A stretch of 64,000 nucleotides of DNA from Micromonospora musae (GCF_003626635.1 NZ_RAZT01000008.1:124001-188000), one strand, 5' to 3'; counted from the first letter of the stretch, positions 16,959 to 26,014 are shown. Made by a program: numbers and translations. The notes: generated by a model not told the origin, from the letters alone.

Positions 16959-17989
16959 CGTGCCACGACCGGGTCGAGCGGCACGTCGACCGGTTGCCAC
17001 AGCCACCGATGCCCGCCGAGGCCGGCCGGGTCGGTCAGCTCGGCCACCGTGGACGCCGCGGCGAGCGCCCGCACGTACCCGGCCGGGTCGGTGCCGGCCA
17101 GCGTCAGCGGCGGCCGGCCGCCGTCGGCCCCGAGCGCCCGCAACGCCTCCCGCTGCGACGACAAGGTGTACGAGCACCGGGCGACCCGCTCACCGGCGGA
17201 GGCGACGGAGTCCAGGGCGACGTGTGCGGTGACGTCGCACGATCCGTCCGGCACCGGCGGTACCTGCCGCCCGCCCCGGTATCCGGTGACCGTCCCGCCG
17301 ATCGGCCGTTCCGCCCGCAGGTGCCCGTAGTCCACGGCCAACGCCAGCCCCCGGTCGACGTGGCGCACCGCCTCGGCCCAGACCTCGTCCCTGCTCCGTC
17401 CGATCTCGGCCCGGGCGTCGGTCGCCGTGGCGGTCTCGGGGCCGGTCGAGTCGGCTGGGTCGCTGCCGGGCACCGGCCACCAGGTGGCGAGCCACTCGGC
17501 GTCCTCCGGACCGACCGGGTCACCGATCGACTCCTCGCCGGTCGCCGGGTCGACGAGCAGGTAGCGCCACCCGCCCTCGGTGTGGACGGCGATGTCCAGC
17601 GGTACGTTGTCGAGCCACTCCGTGGCCAGGAGCAGCCCGGTCATCCCGCTCGGGATCTCGGCCCTCCAGGTGATCTCGTCCGGCAGGTCGTCCGGCCGCG
17701 GTGCCAACTCGACAGCCGTGAGTCGCAACCGTGCTGCCGTCGCCGGCTGCATCCCGGCGAGGGCCCGCAGCAGCTCGCCGCGACCGGCGCCGACGTCGAC
17801 CACGTCCAGCCGGTCGGGGTGGCCGAGCGCGGCGTCGACCTGTTCGATCACGCGGAGCAGGGCGGCGGCGAAGACCGGGGACGCGTGCACGCTGGTGCGG
17901 AAGTGGTCGGCCGGGCCGGACCCGGAGACGAAGAAGCCACCCGGGCCGTAGAGCGCCCGGTCCATCGCGTCCCGCCAGCGGATCGACAT
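16955..17989 (-). CDS. MidA/NDUFAF7-type SAM-dependent methyltransferase (DUF185/COG1565)
   Basis: This 344-residue class I methyltransferase has an N-terminal region typical of the MidA family (MDRALYGPGGFF, DHFRTSVHASPVFA), the SAM motif VVDVGAGRGELLRAL near residue 63, ATEWLDNVPLDI, and LAVDYGHLRAERP in place of the usual DYG box. Mitochondrial MidA/NDUFAF7 symmetrically dimethylates an arginine of complex I subunit NDUFS2, the NuoD orthologue. Here the gene overlaps a nuoD by four bases, so NuoD is the obvious candidate substrate (inference). ATG 17989 follows a GAGGAA ribosome site. A variable insertion near residues 180-205 is Asp/Thr-rich. Confidence 0.88.
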   Translation of the reverse strand: MSIRWRDAMDRALYGPGGFFVSGSGPADHFRTSVHASPVFAAALLRVIEQVDAALGHPDRLDVVDVGAGRGELLRALAGMQPATAARLRLTAVELAPRPDDLPDEITWRAEIPSGMTGLLLATEWLDNVPLDIAVHTEGGWRYLLVDPATGEESIGDPVGPEDAEWLATWWPVPGSDPADSTGPETATATDARAEIGRSRDEVWAEAVRHVDRGLALAVDYGHLRAERPIGGTVTGYRGGRQVPPVPDGSCDVTAHVALDSVASAGERVARCSYTLSSQREALRALGADGGRPPLTLAGTDPAGYVRALAAASTVAELTDPAGLGGHRWLWQPVDVPLDPVVAR

Positions 17990-18206
17990 CAGTTCATTCC
18001 TCGGTCGGAGGGGCCGTCACCGTGCCGACCCTACGGTCATCCGGCCCGGGGCGACTCCTCGTCCCCGCCGCGGACGGGCCGGGAGGGCGTCGCTTCCGAC
18101 CCGCCGCCCCGGGTGGTGAAGGTTTTCACACCAGGGGTTTCGATGCCCTCCGGCGGGCGCATACTTCAGATCGACCGGTACCCCTCTCGAGGACTGGATC
18201 ATCGCC

Positions 18207-19172
18207 ATGAGCGCACCGTTGCGCCCGCGTCCGGCCGCCCCCAGGCGGGCCGCCGTCGCCGTGGGCTCCGCCCGTCCGGGCGCCCTTCCCCGTAGCCTCA
18301 CCGTCGGCGTCATCGGCGCCGGCCGCGTCGGTGCCGTACTGGGTGCAGCGTTCTCCGCCGCCGGGCACCGGGTGGTCGCCGCCACCGGCGGATCGGGCGT
18401 CAACCCGCACCGGTTCGCGCTGCTGCCCGGCATCGCGCCGAGCTCCGCCGCCGAGGTGGCCCGGGCCGCCACCGATCTGCTGCTGATCGCCGTGCCGGAC
18501 GACGCCCTCGCCCGGGTGGTCGCCGCGCTGGCCGACGGCGGCCTGCTCCACCCCGGGCAGGTGGTCGCGCACACCTCCGGGGCGCACGGGCTGGCCGTGC
18601 TCGACCCGGCCGAGGCGGTCGGCGCCCGACCACTCGCCCTGCACCCGGCGATGACCTTCACCGGTACCTCCGACGACCTCGGCCGGCTCGCCGGCATCTC
18701 GTACGGGGTGACCGCGCCCGCCGACCTCCGGCCGCTCGCGGCTCGGCTCGTCGCCGACCTCGGCGGGGTGCCGGAGTGGGTCGGTGAGGCGGACCGCCCG
18801 CTCTACCATGCGGCGTTGGCGCACGGCGCCAACCATCTGGTGACGCTGGTCAACGAGGCGGCCGACCGGCTGCGCGACGCCGGGGTGACCCAGCCGCAGA
18901 AGGTGCTCGCCCCGCTGCTGCGGGCCGCCCTGGAGAACGCGCTGCGCTACGGCGACGACGCGCTGACCGGCCCGGTCTCCCGTGGCGACGCCGGCACCGT
19001 CGAGCGCCACCTGGCCCGGCTCGCGGCGACCGCGCCCGAGTCGGTGGCCCCGTACCTGGCCCTTGCCCGCCGCACCGCCGACCGGGCCATCGCCGGCGGT
19101 CGGCTGGCCCCGACGGACGCGGCGTCGCTGCTCGGGGTGCTCGCCGACACCCAGCGGCGGACCGCCGCGTGA
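18207..19172 (+). CDS. DUF2520 Rossmann-fold NAD(P)-binding protein next to panC
   Basis: This 321-residue protein starts with a Pro/Ala-rich leader of about 30 residues. A dinucleotide-binding fold then begins with VGVIGAGRVGAVLGAAF, followed by LLLIAVPDDALARVV and a C-terminal all-helical DUF2520 domain (LYHAALAHGANHLVTLVNEA, GPVSRGDAGTVERHL). The layout matches 6-phosphogluconate-dehydrogenase-like enzymes such as ketopantoate reductase. Together with its place before panC and panD, that makes a pantothenate-pathway reductase plausible but unproven. The next gene, panC, begins within or just after its end. No panE-like gene is otherwise present in the window. Confidence 0.88.
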   Translation: MSAPLRPRPAAPRRAAVAVGSARPGALPRSLTVGVIGAGRVGAVLGAAFSAAGHRVVAATGGSGVNPHRFALLPGIAPSSAAEVARAATDLLLIAVPDDALARVVAALADGGLLHPGQVVAHTSGAHGLAVLDPAEAVGARPLALHPAMTFTGTSDDLGRLAGISYGVTAPADLRPLAARLVADLGGVPEWVGEADRPLYHAALAHGANHLVTLVNEAADRLRDAGVTQPQKVLAPLLRAALENALRYGDDALTGPVSRGDAGTVERHLARLAATAPESVAPYLALARRTADRAIAGGRLAPTDAASLLGVLADTQRRTAA

Positions 19173-19225
19173 CCGGGACGGTGCGGCATGAACAGGTCGA
19201 CGACGATCCGGAAGGTGGCCGCCAC

Positions 19226-20071
19226 ATGGAGCTGGTGACGACCCGCGAGGAACTCGCGAGGGCGCGCGCCGAGCTGACCGGCACGGTCGGCGTGGTGATG
19301 ACCATGGGCGCCCTGCACGAGGGGCACGAGGCGCTGCTGCGCGTGGCCCGGGAACAGGCTGACCACGTGCTGGTGACGATCTTCGTGAATCCGCTGCAGT
19401 TCGGCCCGAACGAGGACTTCGACCGTTACCCGCGCACCCTCGCCGCCGACCTGGAGGTCTGCCGGCGGGCCGGCGCGGACGTGGTCTTCGCGCCGAGCCG
19501 GGAGGAGATCTACCCGGGTGGCGAGCCTCGGGTCCGGGTCAATCCGGGCGGCCTCGGTGAGGACCTGGAGGGGCAGAGCCGGCCCGGCTTCTTCCACGGT
19601 GTGCTGACCGTGGTGCTGAAGCTGTTCCAGCTCACCCGGCCCGACCTGGCCTTCTTCGGCGAGAAGGACTACCAGCAGTTGACCCTGATCCGGCGGATGG
19701 CCCGTGACCTGGACGTGCCGGTGCGGGTGGTCGGCGTGCCGACCGTGCGGGAACCGGACGGGCTGGCTCTCTCCAGCCGCAACCGGTACCTCTCCGAGCC
19801 CGAGCGGGCCGCCGCGCTGAGCCTCTCCGCCGCGCTGCGTGCCGGTGCCGACGCCGCCGAGCAGGGCGGGGACGCCGGTGTGGTGCTCAGCGCCGCACAC
19901 CACGCGTTCGGCGCCGGTACGCCCGGCGCGCAGCTGGACTACCTGGTGCTGACCGACCCGGAGCTGGAGCCGGGCCCGGTGGAGGGTCCGGCGCGGCTGC
20001 TCATCGCCGCCCGGGTCGGCGCCACCCGCCTGATCGACAACATGCCGGTCCACCTCGCCCCCCGTTCCTGA
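19226..20071 (+). CDS. panC: Pantothenate synthetase
   Basis: PanC joins pantoate and beta-alanine using ATP, through a pantoyl-adenylate. The 281-residue protein shows the nucleotidyl-transferase signature MGALHEGH, FVNPLQFGPNEDF, ARPGFFHGVLTVVLKLF-like substrate site, FGEKDYQQL and LALSSRNRYL. ATG 19226 is preferred over an in-frame GTG at 19169 that overlaps the DUF2520 stop: it has a GGAAGG ribosome site and gives the normal family length. The GTG start would add 19 unconserved residues but would couple translation. Confidence 0.96.
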   Translation: MELVTTREELARARAELTGTVGVVMTMGALHEGHEALLRVAREQADHVLVTIFVNPLQFGPNEDFDRYPRTLAADLEVCRRAGADVVFAPSREEIYPGGEPRVRVNPGGLGEDLEGQSRPGFFHGVLTVVLKLFQLTRPDLAFFGEKDYQQLTLIRRMARDLDVPVRVVGVPTVREPDGLALSSRNRYLSEPERAAALSLSAALRAGADAAEQGGDAGVVLSAAHHAFGAGTPGAQLDYLVLTDPELEPGPVEGPARLLIAARVGATRLIDNMPVHLAPRS

Positions 20072-20100
20072 ACCCCCCGCTCCACGAAAGGCCCACCCCG

Positions 20101-20523
20101 ATGTTGCGAACGATGCTCAAGTCGAAGATCCACCGGGCCACGGTGACTCAGGCCGACCTGCACTACGTCGGCTCGGTCACGGTGGACGAGGATCTGCTCG
20201 ACGCCGCCGACCTGCTCCCCGGCGAGCAGGTGGCGATCGTGGACATCACCAACGGCGCCCGGTTGGAGACGTACGTGATCCCGGGCGAGCGCGGCAGCGG
20301 CGTGATCGGCATCAACGGCGCGGCCGCACACCTGGTGCACCCCGGTGACCTGGTCATCCTCATCTCGTACGGGCAGATGGACGACGCCGAGGCGCGTACC
20401 TACCGGCCCCGCGTGGTGCATGTGGACGTCGACAACCGGATCGTGGACCTGACGGCCGACCCGTCGACCGCCGTCCCCGGCACCGCGGGTGACCCGGTCC
20501 GGAACCCGTACGCCGTGGTCTGA
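20101..20523 (+). CDS. panD: Aspartate 1-decarboxylase
   Basis: PanD makes beta-alanine from aspartate, feeding PanC. It is a pyruvoyl enzyme made as a pro-protein. The 140-residue sequence begins MLRTMLKSKIHRATVTQADL and has the self-cleavage site Gly24-Ser25 (HYVGSVTVDED), the catalytic Tyr region LETYVIPGERGSG and GINGAAAHL. It follows panC by 29 bases with the sequence CGAAAGG as ribosome site, so the two are probably one transcript. The C-terminus is about ten residues longer than in E. coli. Confidence 0.97.
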   Translation: MLRTMLKSKIHRATVTQADLHYVGSVTVDEDLLDAADLLPGEQVAIVDITNGARLETYVIPGERGSGVIGINGAAAHLVHPGDLVILISYGQMDDAEARTYRPRVVHVDVDNRIVDLTADPSTAVPGTAGDPVRNPYAVV

Positions 20524-20646
20524 CCGGCCCACGCTCGGCCCGTCCGGGGCGACTCGGCCGGCAAACGCGGTCTGTCACCGGAAGGTCATTGCTGGTTACC
20601 CTTGTCACACCTGCCGGGAGGCGGGCGGTGCCTGGGGGAGGCCGCG

Positions 20647-21540
20647 ATGCGCCGTTCGATGACCGTCCTGCTCGCGGTCGCCACCACGGCGGTCCTGCTG
20701 GCGGGCTGCGCGACGGGTGACGGGGACGGCGACGTCACCGACGACTGGCCCGCCCTGCCGGCCGCCGCGGCCTTCACCCCGGCCGTCGGGGTGTGCCAGG
20801 CGGCCGACTTCGCGGACGTGGTGACCCTGGCGGCGTACCAGCCGATCGACTGCGCCGAGCCGCACCGGGTGGAGACCGTGCACGTCGGCGCGTTTCCGAC
20901 GGCGTCGCCCGCCGCGCCCGCCGGTGGCTCTGCCGAGCTGCGGGGCGCGTTCGCCGAGTGCGACACCCGGGCCACCGGGTACGTGGGGGACGACTGGCGG
21001 GCCGGGAGGCTGCGACTCTCGGTGGCGGTGCCCTCGGGGGTGGGCTGGGCGGCCGGCTCCCGCTGGTACCGGTGCGACCTCTCCGAGCTGAACACCGTCG
21101 AGGCCGCCGCGACAGTGGTGACCCGTACGGGCAGTCTCCGCGACGCGCTGAAGGGCCCGTCTCCGCTGCGGCTGGGCTGCCAGCAGACCCGCGGCGGCGA
21201 GGGCGGGGCCGTGCAGGCGCTGGTACCGGTCGACTGCGCGACCCGCCACGACGCCGAGTTCGTCGGGGTGTGGCGGGCTCCCGAGGGCCCGTACCCGACG
21301 CGACAGGCGGACTGGCTGCCCCTCTACGCCGGGTGCCGCTCGGTGCTCGGCCGGTTCGTCGGTGTGCCCGACGACGCCCAGCTCCGTTTCCGCAGCGGTG
21401 TGGTGGTCCGTCCACCCGGGGCGGGGCGGTGGCGGGTCGGTGACCGGGGCGTGCGCTGCTACCTCTGGCTCAGCCACCGGACGGTCATCGGTTCGCTCAA
21501 CGACGCCGGCCCGGCCGGCCTGCCGGTACGCACTCGCTGA
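20647..21540 (+). CDS. Septum-formation-family lipoprotein with two repeats
   Basis: This 297-residue lipoprotein has a lipobox LLAGC with Cys21. Two related extracytoplasmic units follow: one with CQAADF and PIDCAEPHRVETVHVG, and one with LVPVDCATRHDAEFVGVW, each with paired cysteines. The DCxxxHxxE pattern is that of the actinobacterial septum-formation (PF13845-like) domain. Function is not established. ATG 20647 follows a GGGGGAGG site. The gene splits the panC-panD block from nadB-nadC. Confidence 0.78.
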   Translation: MRRSMTVLLAVATTAVLLAGCATGDGDGDVTDDWPALPAAAAFTPAVGVCQAADFADVVTLAAYQPIDCAEPHRVETVHVGAFPTASPAAPAGGSAELRGAFAECDTRATGYVGDDWRAGRLRLSVAVPSGVGWAAGSRWYRCDLSELNTVEAAATVVTRTGSLRDALKGPSPLRLGCQQTRGGEGGAVQALVPVDCATRHDAEFVGVWRAPEGPYPTRQADWLPLYAGCRSVLGRFVGVPDDAQLRFRSGVVVRPPGAGRWRVGDRGVRCYLWLSHRTVIGSLNDAGPAGLPVRTR

Positions 21541-21621
21541 GCCGGTACGGACGGAGTAGCCCAAACCACTCGTCCCGCCCCCGCCGCCTCTCGCGAGCCT
21601 CACTCGGGGTTGACTGTCTTC

Positions 21622-23316
21622 ATGGAGCTTCCGACCGTCGACGTGCCGGCCCTGCCGAGGCTGCTGGCGGCGCCGGCCCCGGGCTGGGTGGAGACCACCG
21701 ACGTGATCGTGGTCGGCTCGGGCGTGGCCGGGCTCACCGCGGCGCTGCACCTGCGGGAGACGGGTCTGCACGTCACCGTCGTGACCAAGGTCAACATCGA
21801 CGACGGCTCCACCCGGTGGGCGCAGGGCGGCATCGCCGCGGTGCTCGACCCGGCGGACACCCCGGCCGCGCACGCCTCGGACACCGAGATCGCGGGGGTG
21901 GGGCTCTGCGACCCGGCCGCGGTCCGCGTCCTGGTCGAGGAGGGACCGATCCGGCTGCGCGAGCTGATGCGGATCGGCGCCGAGTTCGACCGGAATCCCG
22001 ACGGCTCGCTGATGCTCACCCGGGAGGGCGGGCACCGGGCCGACCGGATCGTGCACGCCGGCGGCGACGCGACCGGTGCCGAGGTGCAACGGGCGCTGCA
22101 CGCCGCCGTACGCCGTGATCCGTGGATCCGGCTGGTCGAGCACGCCCTGGTGCTGGACCTGCTGCGCGCACCGGGCGACGGCCCGGACGGGCTCGGCCCG
22201 GCGTGCGGGATCACCCTGCACGTGCTCGGCGAGGGCAGCGAGGACGGGGTCGGCGCCATCCTGGCGCGGGCCGTCGTGCTCGCCACCGGCGGCATGGGGC
22301 AGATCTTCGCGGCCACCACGAACCCGGCGGTCTCGACCGGCGACGGGGTGGCGTTGGCGATGCGCGCCGGCGCGGCGGTGACCGACGTCGAGTTCGTCCA
22401 GTTCCACCCGACGGCCCTGATCGTGCCGGAGCAGGCGGGGGTGCCCGGCACCGGCCGCGCCCAGCAGCCGCTGGTCTCCGAGGCGCTGCGCGGCGAGGGC
22501 GCGTACCTGGTGGACGGTGACGGGAAGCGCTTCATGGTGGGCCAGCACGAGCTGGCCGAGCTGGCCCCGCGGGACGTCGTGGCGAAGGGCATCCACCGGG
22601 TGCTGCTCGCCACCGGGGCGGACCACGTCTTCCTCGACGCCCGGCACCTCGGCGGTGACTTCCTGGCCCGCCGCTTCCCGACGATCGTGGCGTCCTGCCT
22701 GGCGATCGGGGTCGACCCGGCCACCGACCTGATCCCGGTCGCGCCGGCCGCCCACTACGCCTCCGGTGGGGTCCGCACGGACCTGCGCGGCCGCACCTCC
22801 ATCCCCGGCCTGTACGCCTGCGGCGAGGTCGCCTGCACCGGGGTGCACGGCGCGAACCGGCTGGCCAGCAACTCGCTGCTGGAGGGGCTGGTCTTCTCCC
22901 GCCGGATCGCCGAGGAGATCGGCGTCGGGCTGCCCGAGCAGGCCCGGCCGGCCGAGGTCGGGGCCTGGGTGGGCGGCACCGGTTGGGTGGTGCCGGCGGA
23001 GGGGACGCCGACTTTGCAGCGGGCCATGACCCGGGGCGCGGGGGTGCTCCGCTCGGCGGAGACGCTCGCCGCGACGGCCGGGGTCCTCACCGACCTGGGT
23101 ACCGGGCGGGGGCGGCCGCGGATGGCCGACTGGGAGGCGACCAACCTGATCACGGTGGCGTCGACGCTGGTCGCCGCCGCGTACGCCCGCCAGGAGACCC
23201 GTGGGTGTCACTGGCGGGAGGACTTCCCGACGGCTGACGAGCGGTGGCTGGGCCACCTCGTCGAGGCGGTCGGTGCGCAGGGCCGGTTGACGCAGCAGTG
23301 GGAGGGGACGCGATGA
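21622..23316 (+). CDS. nadB: L-aspartate oxidase
   Basis: NadB oxidises L-aspartate to iminoaspartate, the first step of de novo NAD synthesis, using FAD. The 564-residue flavoprotein has the dinucleotide motif VVGSGVAGLTAALHL near the N-terminus, STRWAQGGIAAV, EGGHRADRIVHAGGDATG, VEFVQFHPTAL, PAAHYASGGV and GLYACGEVACTGVHGANRLASNSLLEGL, all standard for the family. ATG 21622 is used; the in-frame TTG at 21610 is an alternative. The stop overlaps the nadC start. A nadA gene is not in the window. Confidence 0.96.
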   Translation: MELPTVDVPALPRLLAAPAPGWVETTDVIVVGSGVAGLTAALHLRETGLHVTVVTKVNIDDGSTRWAQGGIAAVLDPADTPAAHASDTEIAGVGLCDPAAVRVLVEEGPIRLRELMRIGAEFDRNPDGSLMLTREGGHRADRIVHAGGDATGAEVQRALHAAVRRDPWIRLVEHALVLDLLRAPGDGPDGLGPACGITLHVLGEGSEDGVGAILARAVVLATGGMGQIFAATTNPAVSTGDGVALAMRAGAAVTDVEFVQFHPTALIVPEQAGVPGTGRAQQPLVSEALRGEGAYLVDGDGKRFMVGQHELAELAPRDVVAKGIHRVLLATGADHVFLDARHLGGDFLARRFPTIVASCLAIGVDPATDLIPVAPAAHYASGGVRTDLRGRTSIPGLYACGEVACTGVHGANRLASNSLLEGLVFSRRIAEEIGVGLPEQARPAEVGAWVGGTGWVVPAEGTPTLQRAMTRGAGVLRSAETLAATAGVLTDLGTGRGRPRMADWEATNLITVASTLVAAAYARQETRGCHWREDFPTADERWLGHLVEAVGAQGRLTQQWEGTR

Positions 23317-24209
23317 GGGAGTCGACGGAGCAGGCGTTGCGGGTCGGCGGTCTGGACCCGAGCGAGGTACGCGGGTTGATCGTCGGCGCGCTGACCGAGG
23401 ACCTGGGCCCGGAGTTCCTCGACGTCACGAGCGTCGCGACCATCCCGGCCGAACAGACCGACACCGCCGACCTGGTGGCTCGCGCGGACGGCGTGGTCGC
23501 CGGGCTGGCCGTGGCCGCCGCCGTCTTCGAACTGGTCGGGGAGGTGACGGGCGCCGGTCGTACGGTCGAGGTGTCGTTGGTGGCCCACGACGGCCGGCGG
23601 GTGGCCCGCGGTGACGTGCTGGCGACGGTGACCGGCCCGACCCGACTGCTGCTCACCGCCGAGCGGACGGCGCTCAACCTGCTCAGCCGGATGTCCGGGG
23701 TGGCCACGCACACCCGGGCCTGGGCCGACGCGCTGGCCGGCACGAAGGCGACGGTGCTGGACACCCGGAAGACCACGCCGGGCCTGCGCTCCCTGGAGAA
23801 GTACGCGGTACGCGCCGGTGGTGGCACCAACAAGCGGTTCGGCCTCTACGACGTCGCGATGATCAAGGACAACCACAAGTTCGCGGCGGGCGGCATCCCG
23901 GCCGCCTACCGGCGGGTCCGGGCGGCGTTCCCGGAGGTGCCGGTGCAGGTGGAGGTGGACACCGTCGCCGAGGCGGTGGAGGCGGTCGAGGCGGGCGCCG
24001 ACTTCCTGCTGCTGGACAACATGACCCCGGCGCAGCTGCGTGAGGTGGTTGCCCAGGTGGGGGACCGGGCCGAGCTGGAGGCGACGGGCGGGCTGACCCT
24101 GCCGGTGGCGGCGGAGTACGGGTCGACCGGGGTCGACTACCTCTCGGTCGGCGCGTTGACCCACTCGTCGCCGATCCTCGACATCGCCCTGGACCTCCGT
24201 ACGGAATAA
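23313..24209 (+). CDS. nadC: Nicotinate-nucleotide pyrophosphorylase (quinolinate phosphoribosyltransferase)
   Basis: NadC converts quinolinate and PRPP to nicotinate mononucleotide. The 298-residue protein has LTEDLGPEFLDVTS, the core TAERTALNLLSRMSGVAT, the substrate-binding DTRKTTPGLRSLEKYAVRAG, HKF-type KDNH and LLLDNMTP, followed by EATGG. ATG 23313 overlaps the nadB stop (ATGA), indicating coupled translation. Length and motif order are normal. Confidence 0.97.
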   Translation: MRESTEQALRVGGLDPSEVRGLIVGALTEDLGPEFLDVTSVATIPAEQTDTADLVARADGVVAGLAVAAAVFELVGEVTGAGRTVEVSLVAHDGRRVARGDVLATVTGPTRLLLTAERTALNLLSRMSGVATHTRAWADALAGTKATVLDTRKTTPGLRSLEKYAVRAGGGTNKRFGLYDVAMIKDNHKFAAGGIPAAYRRVRAAFPEVPVQVEVDTVAEAVEAVEAGADFLLLDNMTPAQLREVVAQVGDRAELEATGGLTLPVAAEYGSTGVDYLSVGALTHSSPILDIALDLRTE

Positions 24210-24481
24210 CGCCTCGGTCTGGCTGCGCGGGCTCGCCGATGGACACGTTTGCGTCGGGCTCGGGTGGTTGTCCTGTTCGGCTCCTTTGGAGCTGAGTTGT
24301 TGGCGTCATCGCGCGCCGCGCGGTCGGTCCGCCGACGGCGGGCGCGCGGGTGGTGGCGGGTGCGCGCCGGGAGCGGCGCGGCGACCGCCGGCTCGTACCG
24401 AATCGTCTACGTCATCAGCTCCGAAGCGTCGCCGTGGCCATAGCCCGACCCGCTCCGCGCCCTGCCCGGACGCGCGTTGTC
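24210..24481. other. Intergenic region nadC-coaX
   Basis: This gap of about 270 bases contains a small hairpin GCTCC-TTT-GGAGC near 24281-24293 and a very GC-rich tract. No gene was recognised. A 64-codon open frame here has Arg-rich composition and no ribosome site. Confidence 0.4.
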
Positions 24482-24487
24482 TAGGCT
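24482..24487 (+). promoter_or_regulatory. -10 hexamer TAGGCT for leaderless coaX
   Basis: TAGGCT ends six bases before the coaX GTG; no Shine-Dalgarno lies between. Confidence 0.6.
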
Positions 24488-24493
24488 TCGTGC

Positions 24494-25252
24494 GTGCTGC
24501 TCTGCATCGACATCGGAAACACCAACACCGTGCTGGCGACCTTCGACGGCGACAAGCTGGTGCACTCGTGGCGGATAAAGACGGACGCCCGGTCCACCGC
24601 CGACGAGCTGGGGCTGATGTTCCGGGGACTGCTCGCCGGCGACGCCGTCGAGATCACCGGAGTGGCGGCCTGTTCGACAGTTCCGGCGGCGCTGCGCTCT
24701 CTGCGTTCGATGCTCGCCCGCTACTACGACAAGCTGCCCAGCGTGATCGTCGAGCCGGGGGTGCGGACCGGGGTCCAGCTGGCGATCGACAACCCCAAGG
24801 AGGTGGGCTCGGACCGGGTGGTGAACACCCTGGCCGCGTACACGCTCTACGGCGGTCCGTCGATCGTTGTCGACTTCGGTACCACCACCAACTTCGACGT
24901 CATCAGCGAACGCGGCGAGTTCCTGGGGGGCGCCTTCGCCCCGGGTATCGAGATCTCCTTCGACGCGCTCGCCGCGCGCGCGGCCCAGCTGCGCAAGGTG
25001 GAGGCCACCAAGCCGCGGTCGGTGATCGGCAAGAACACCGTGGAGTGCCTCCAGTCCGGCCTCTACTTCGGCTTCGCGGGGCAGGTGGACCGCATCGTCG
25101 AGCGGATGGCCGAGGAGCTCGGCGACGTGAAGGCGGTCATCGCCACCGGGGGCCTCGCCTCGCTGGTCATCGACGAATGCCGGACGATCACCCACCACGA
25201 GCCGATGATCACGCTGATCGGCCTGCGGATGATCTACGACCGCAACACGTGA
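24494..25252 (+). CDS. coaX: Type III pantothenate kinase
   Basis: CoaX phosphorylates pantothenate, the first step from vitamin B5 to CoA, and is insensitive to CoA feedback. The 252-residue protein shows the ASKHA-fold phosphate motif DIGNTNTVLATF, SDRVVNTLAAY with the catalytic Asp, IVVDFGTTTNFDVI, PGIEIS and IATGGLA, all typical of PanK-III. The leaderless GTG at 24494 is fixed by TAGGCT upstream. Its place after panC, panD and the NAD genes makes this a cofactor-synthesis neighbourhood. Confidence 0.96.
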   Translation: MLLCIDIGNTNTVLATFDGDKLVHSWRIKTDARSTADELGLMFRGLLAGDAVEITGVAACSTVPAALRSLRSMLARYYDKLPSVIVEPGVRTGVQLAIDNPKEVGSDRVVNTLAAYTLYGGPSIVVDFGTTTNFDVISERGEFLGGAFAPGIEISFDALAARAAQLRKVEATKPRSVIGKNTVECLQSGLYFGFAGQVDRIVERMAEELGDVKAVIATGGLASLVIDECRTITHHEPMITLIGLRMIYDRNT

Positions 25253-25270
25253 TCGACGGGGCCGCGCCGG

Positions 25271-26014
25271 TCAGCGGCGCCGGGCCCGCAGCACGACGGT
25301 CCGGTACGGCAGCTCCACCGTCGCCCGCCCGGCCAGGTCGGGGTGGGTGGCGAGGAGTTCCCGCAGGCCCCGCTCCACCTCCTGCCTCTGCTCGCCCGAC
25401 GCGGTGAGCCAGTACGAGCGGGTCCTGATCAACGCGACCACGTCGTCCGGGGTGAGCGTGGTGGTGTGCTCGAACTCGCCCACCTCGATCGGCTGGAACT
25501 CCGGGCCGAAGTCGACGTACTTCTCGGCGACGTTCCCGGAGTTATCCCCCAGGTGGGCGATCCGGCCCAGCTCCGCCACCCAGCCGACCCGTTCGTCGCG
25601 GGTGTTCCAGATCGGCGCGAAGGTGCCGCCGGGCCGGAGCAGCCGGGCGAGCTCGGCGTGCGCCGGCTCCCGGTCGAACCAGTGGTACGCCTGCCCCACC
25701 AGCACCGCGTCCACCGTGCCGTCGGGCAGCGGCACGGCCTCTGCGCTGCCCGCGAGCGCCGTCGTGCCGGGCGTCGCCGCGTCGAGTTGGGCGCGCATGC
25801 CCGGGTCGGGCTCCACCGGGATCACCTCGTGCCCGAGGGCCAGCACGCCCCGGGTCAGGATCCCGGTGCCGGCGCCGAGGTCGACGACGCGAGCGGGCAC
25901 GGCGGCCACGCCCGCGAGGGCCCACCGCAGCGCCGCTTCCGGATAACGCGGCCGGAAACGGTCGTACTCGACCGCGGCGGCCCCGAAGGAGAGGGCCTGG
26001 GTGTGATCAACCAT
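25271..26014 (-). CDS. Class I SAM-dependent methyltransferase
   Basis: This 247-residue protein is of the UbiE/Methyltransf_11 type. It has SAM motif I VVDLGAGTGILTRGVL near residue 42, the acidic VEPDPGM, DAVLVGQAYHWFD and LLRPGGTFAPIWNTRD. The YHWFD box is common in actinobacterial and yeast TMT1-like small-molecule methyltransferases, but the substrate is unknown. The start at 26014 is chosen because a minus-strand TAACCT hexamer (26022-26027) lies seven bases upstream, giving a leaderless mRNA; an in-frame ATG at 26098 would overlap the lysS promoter region. It converges on coaX and diverges from lysS. Confidence 0.85.
   Translation of the reverse strand: MVDHTQALSFGAAAVEYDRFRPRYPEAALRWALAGVAAVPARVVDLGAGTGILTRGVLALGHEVIPVEPDPGMRAQLDAATPGTTALAGSAEAVPLPDGTVDAVLVGQAYHWFDREPAHAELARLLRPGGTFAPIWNTRDERVGWVAELGRIAHLGDNSGNVAEKYVDFGPEFQPIEVGEFEHTTTLTPDDVVALIRTRSYWLTASGEQRQEVERGLRELLATHPDLAGRATVELPYRTVVLRARRR

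Noticed and set aside
20605..23256. Long open frame (883 codons) on the minus strand opposite the septum lipoprotein and nadB
   Set aside because: It spans two well-identified genes on the other strand and has low-complexity Arg/Gly/His content without motifs.
24249..24443. 64-codon open frame between nadC and coaX
   Set aside because: Arg-rich, no ribosome site or leaderless hexamer at a start codon, and no recognised similarity.
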